DNA of 7,509 nt from Bacteroidota bacterium (GTDB lineage Bacteria > Bacteroidota > Bacteroidia > Bacteroidales > UBA1402), in assembly GCA_030706285.1 (NCBI GenBank), contig JAUZOU010000141.1, forward strand, positions 1 through 7,509, in the 5' to 3' direction. Positions within the stretch are counted from its first letter, which is position 1, and every line of letters starts with the position of its first letter. Below, piece after piece: positions 6,595 to 7,509 of this stretch. The notes under the pieces were generated by a model. That model searched no databases and was not told where the DNA came from. It saw nothing but the letters and a program-made list of their open reading frames with translations. The position numbers and the translations under genes were made by a program.

Positions 6595-7463
6595 AAATAG
6601 GCTTTTACCCAGGATGTTCGCTCGAAACCAGCGGTAAGGAATACAGCCAATCCCTGCATGCCGTCGCTCAAAAATGCGGCATTGAACTGGAAACGGTCAA
6701 AGACTGGTGCTGTTGTGGTGCCACAGCCGCTCACAGCCTGAACCATGATTTGGCTATTGCACTTCCAGGACGGACGATTGCTTTGGCTGAAAAGCAAGGC
6801 TTGACAGAATTGCTGGTACCTTGCGCCGCTTGTTTCAGTCGCCTGGCTTCAGCCCAACTTGAAATTAAAGGCAGCGAACACGTTCGCAAACAAATGGAAG
6901 ACTATCTGGAAATGCCTGTTACTGGCAATATCCGGTTGCTGACCATACTTGAATTTCTTGAAGAACATATTTTCCCGGTAGCTGAGCAGTACATTGTCAA
7001 CAAACTGGATCAAAAGGTTGCCTGTTATTACGGTTGCTTATTGGCCAGGCCAAAAGAATCGACACGTCTGCAACGTCCCGAAGATCCGATGGAGATGGAA
7101 ACGGTCATGAAAAAGGCCGGCGCCTCACCCATCGATTGGGCTTTCAAAACCGAATGCTGTGGTGCCGGTTTATCGGTCTCCCGGACAGATATCGTAGCCA
7201 AACTATCCGGGAAAATCCTGGAAGATGCGGTAGATCGTGGCGCCGAATCCATTGTGGTTGCATGCCCCATGTGTCAGATGAACCTTGATCTCCGCAGAAA
7301 AGAAATTAACAAACAACTGAACCGTAAGATTGACGTGCCTGTACTGTTTGTTACTCAAGCACTTGGACTCAGCATGGGCATCCCGGCTGACCAGCTTGGC
7401 CTGAACAAGCATTTTGTTCCTACCAGTAACACAGTTTCATGTGTCGCACGCTTAGAAAAATAA
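6591..7463 (+). CDS. hdrB: Heterodisulfide reductase-like subunit B (HdrB), CCG-domain protein
   Basis: A 290-residue soluble subunit that holds the disulfide-reducing site in HdrABC complexes. It has two CCG domains. The first uses C9, C41-C42 (in WCCCG) and C78-x-x-C81 (PCAAC). The second uses C149 (YYGC), C189-C190 (ECCGAG) and C225-x-x-C228 (CPMC). In methanogen HdrB these cysteines bind two noncubane [4Fe-4S] clusters, so the full set here argues for a catalytically competent protein. It begins MKIGFYPGCS, a typical HdrB start, and its length is normal. Additional cysteines are C29, C40, C145 and C284. It overlaps hdrC by 4 bp, and hdrA starts 3 bp after its stop, so the three are almost surely one transcript. 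In a bacterium the substrate may be an unknown disulfide, or the module may serve as an electron-transfer adaptor. Confidence 0.93.
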   Translation: MKIGFYPGCSLETSGKEYSQSLHAVAQKCGIELETVKDWCCCGATAAHSLNHDLAIALPGRTIALAEKQGLTELLVPCAACFSRLASAQLEIKGSEHVRKQMEDYLEMPVTGNIRLLTILEFLEEHIFPVAEQYIVNKLDQKVACYYGCLLARPKESTRLQRPEDPMEMETVMKKAGASPIDWAFKTECCGAGLSVSRTDIVAKLSGKILEDAVDRGAESIVVACPMCQMNLDLRRKEINKQLNRKIDVPVLFVTQALGLSMGIPADQLGLNKHFVPTSNTVSCVARLEK

Positions 7464-7466
7464 CAT

Positions 7467-7509
7467 ATGGCTAGAATTGGAGTATTTATCTGTCATTGCG
7501 GTGAGAACA
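7467..7509 (+). CDS. hdrA: Heterodisulfide reductase-like subunit A (HdrA), N-terminal fragment, 3' end outside window
   Basis: Only 14 codons are visible: MARIGVFICHCGEN. The start RIGVFICHCG-x-N is characteristic of HdrA, whose N-terminal domain carries an Fe-S cluster through cysteines such as these (C9, C11). Full-length HdrA binds FAD and several [4Fe-4S] clusters and performs flavin-based electron bifurcation. The ATG lies 3 bp after the hdrB stop, which fits an hdrC-hdrB-hdrA operon. Too little sequence is present to judge completeness or fusion to other domains. Confidence 0.85.
   Translation, partial: MARIGVFICHCGEN

Overview
The window looks like a chromosomal segment from an anaerobic member of the Bacteroidota, most likely order Bacteroidales. 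Four things suggest this. Candidate promoters carry the Bacteroides-type -7 element (TAnnTTTG). Most genes lack a Shine-Dalgarno sequence. The Lrp/AsnC regulator and the roughly 670-residue eukaryote-like glycogen branching enzyme resemble those I know from this order. There is also a soluble heterodisulfide-reductase-type cluster, as expected of an anaerobe. A family-level assignment (for example Paludibacteraceae) would be a guess.

Layout. (1) 2-217, plus strand: the C-terminal end of an MFS transporter, probably of the hexuronate/anion:cation symporter type, cut by the window edge. (2) 229-284: a perfect 24-bp inverted repeat acting as a shared bidirectional terminator. (3) 308-2644, minus strand: a large CPA2/Kef-type cation:proton antiporter with an extra block of membrane segments and two C-terminal RCK_C-like domains, but no obvious RCK_N domain. 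(4) 2645-2810: a divergent intergenic region with candidate promoters on both strands. (5) 2811-5779, plus strand: a probable three-gene operon of a YhcH-family protein, glycogen branching enzyme (GlgB) and an Lrp/AsnC regulator, with gaps of 24 and 14 bp, closed by a terminator at 5778-5810. (6) 5811-6018: an intergenic region with a perfect 16-bp palindrome and a candidate promoter. (7) 6019-7509, plus strand: hdrC, hdrB and the first codons of hdrA, tightly packed, with an ATGA overlap and then a 3-bp gap. hdrA runs out of the window.

How the genes work together. GlgB puts alpha-1,6 branches into storage glycogen, and the co-transcribed Lrp-type regulator may tie this unit to amino-acid or nutrient status. 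YhcH is a small cupin-like protein linked in other bacteria to sugar-acid or sialic-acid metabolism. HdrC and HdrB form the Fe-S relay and disulfide-reducing subunits of a soluble HdrABC complex, and HdrA would be the flavin-bifurcating subunit. Its physiological partners are not in the window. The antiporter is an independent ion-homeostasis gene.

Most of the window is recognisable core metabolism. The items most worth following up are the Hdr cluster and its missing partners, the palindrome upstream of hdrC, and the domain architecture of the antiporter.
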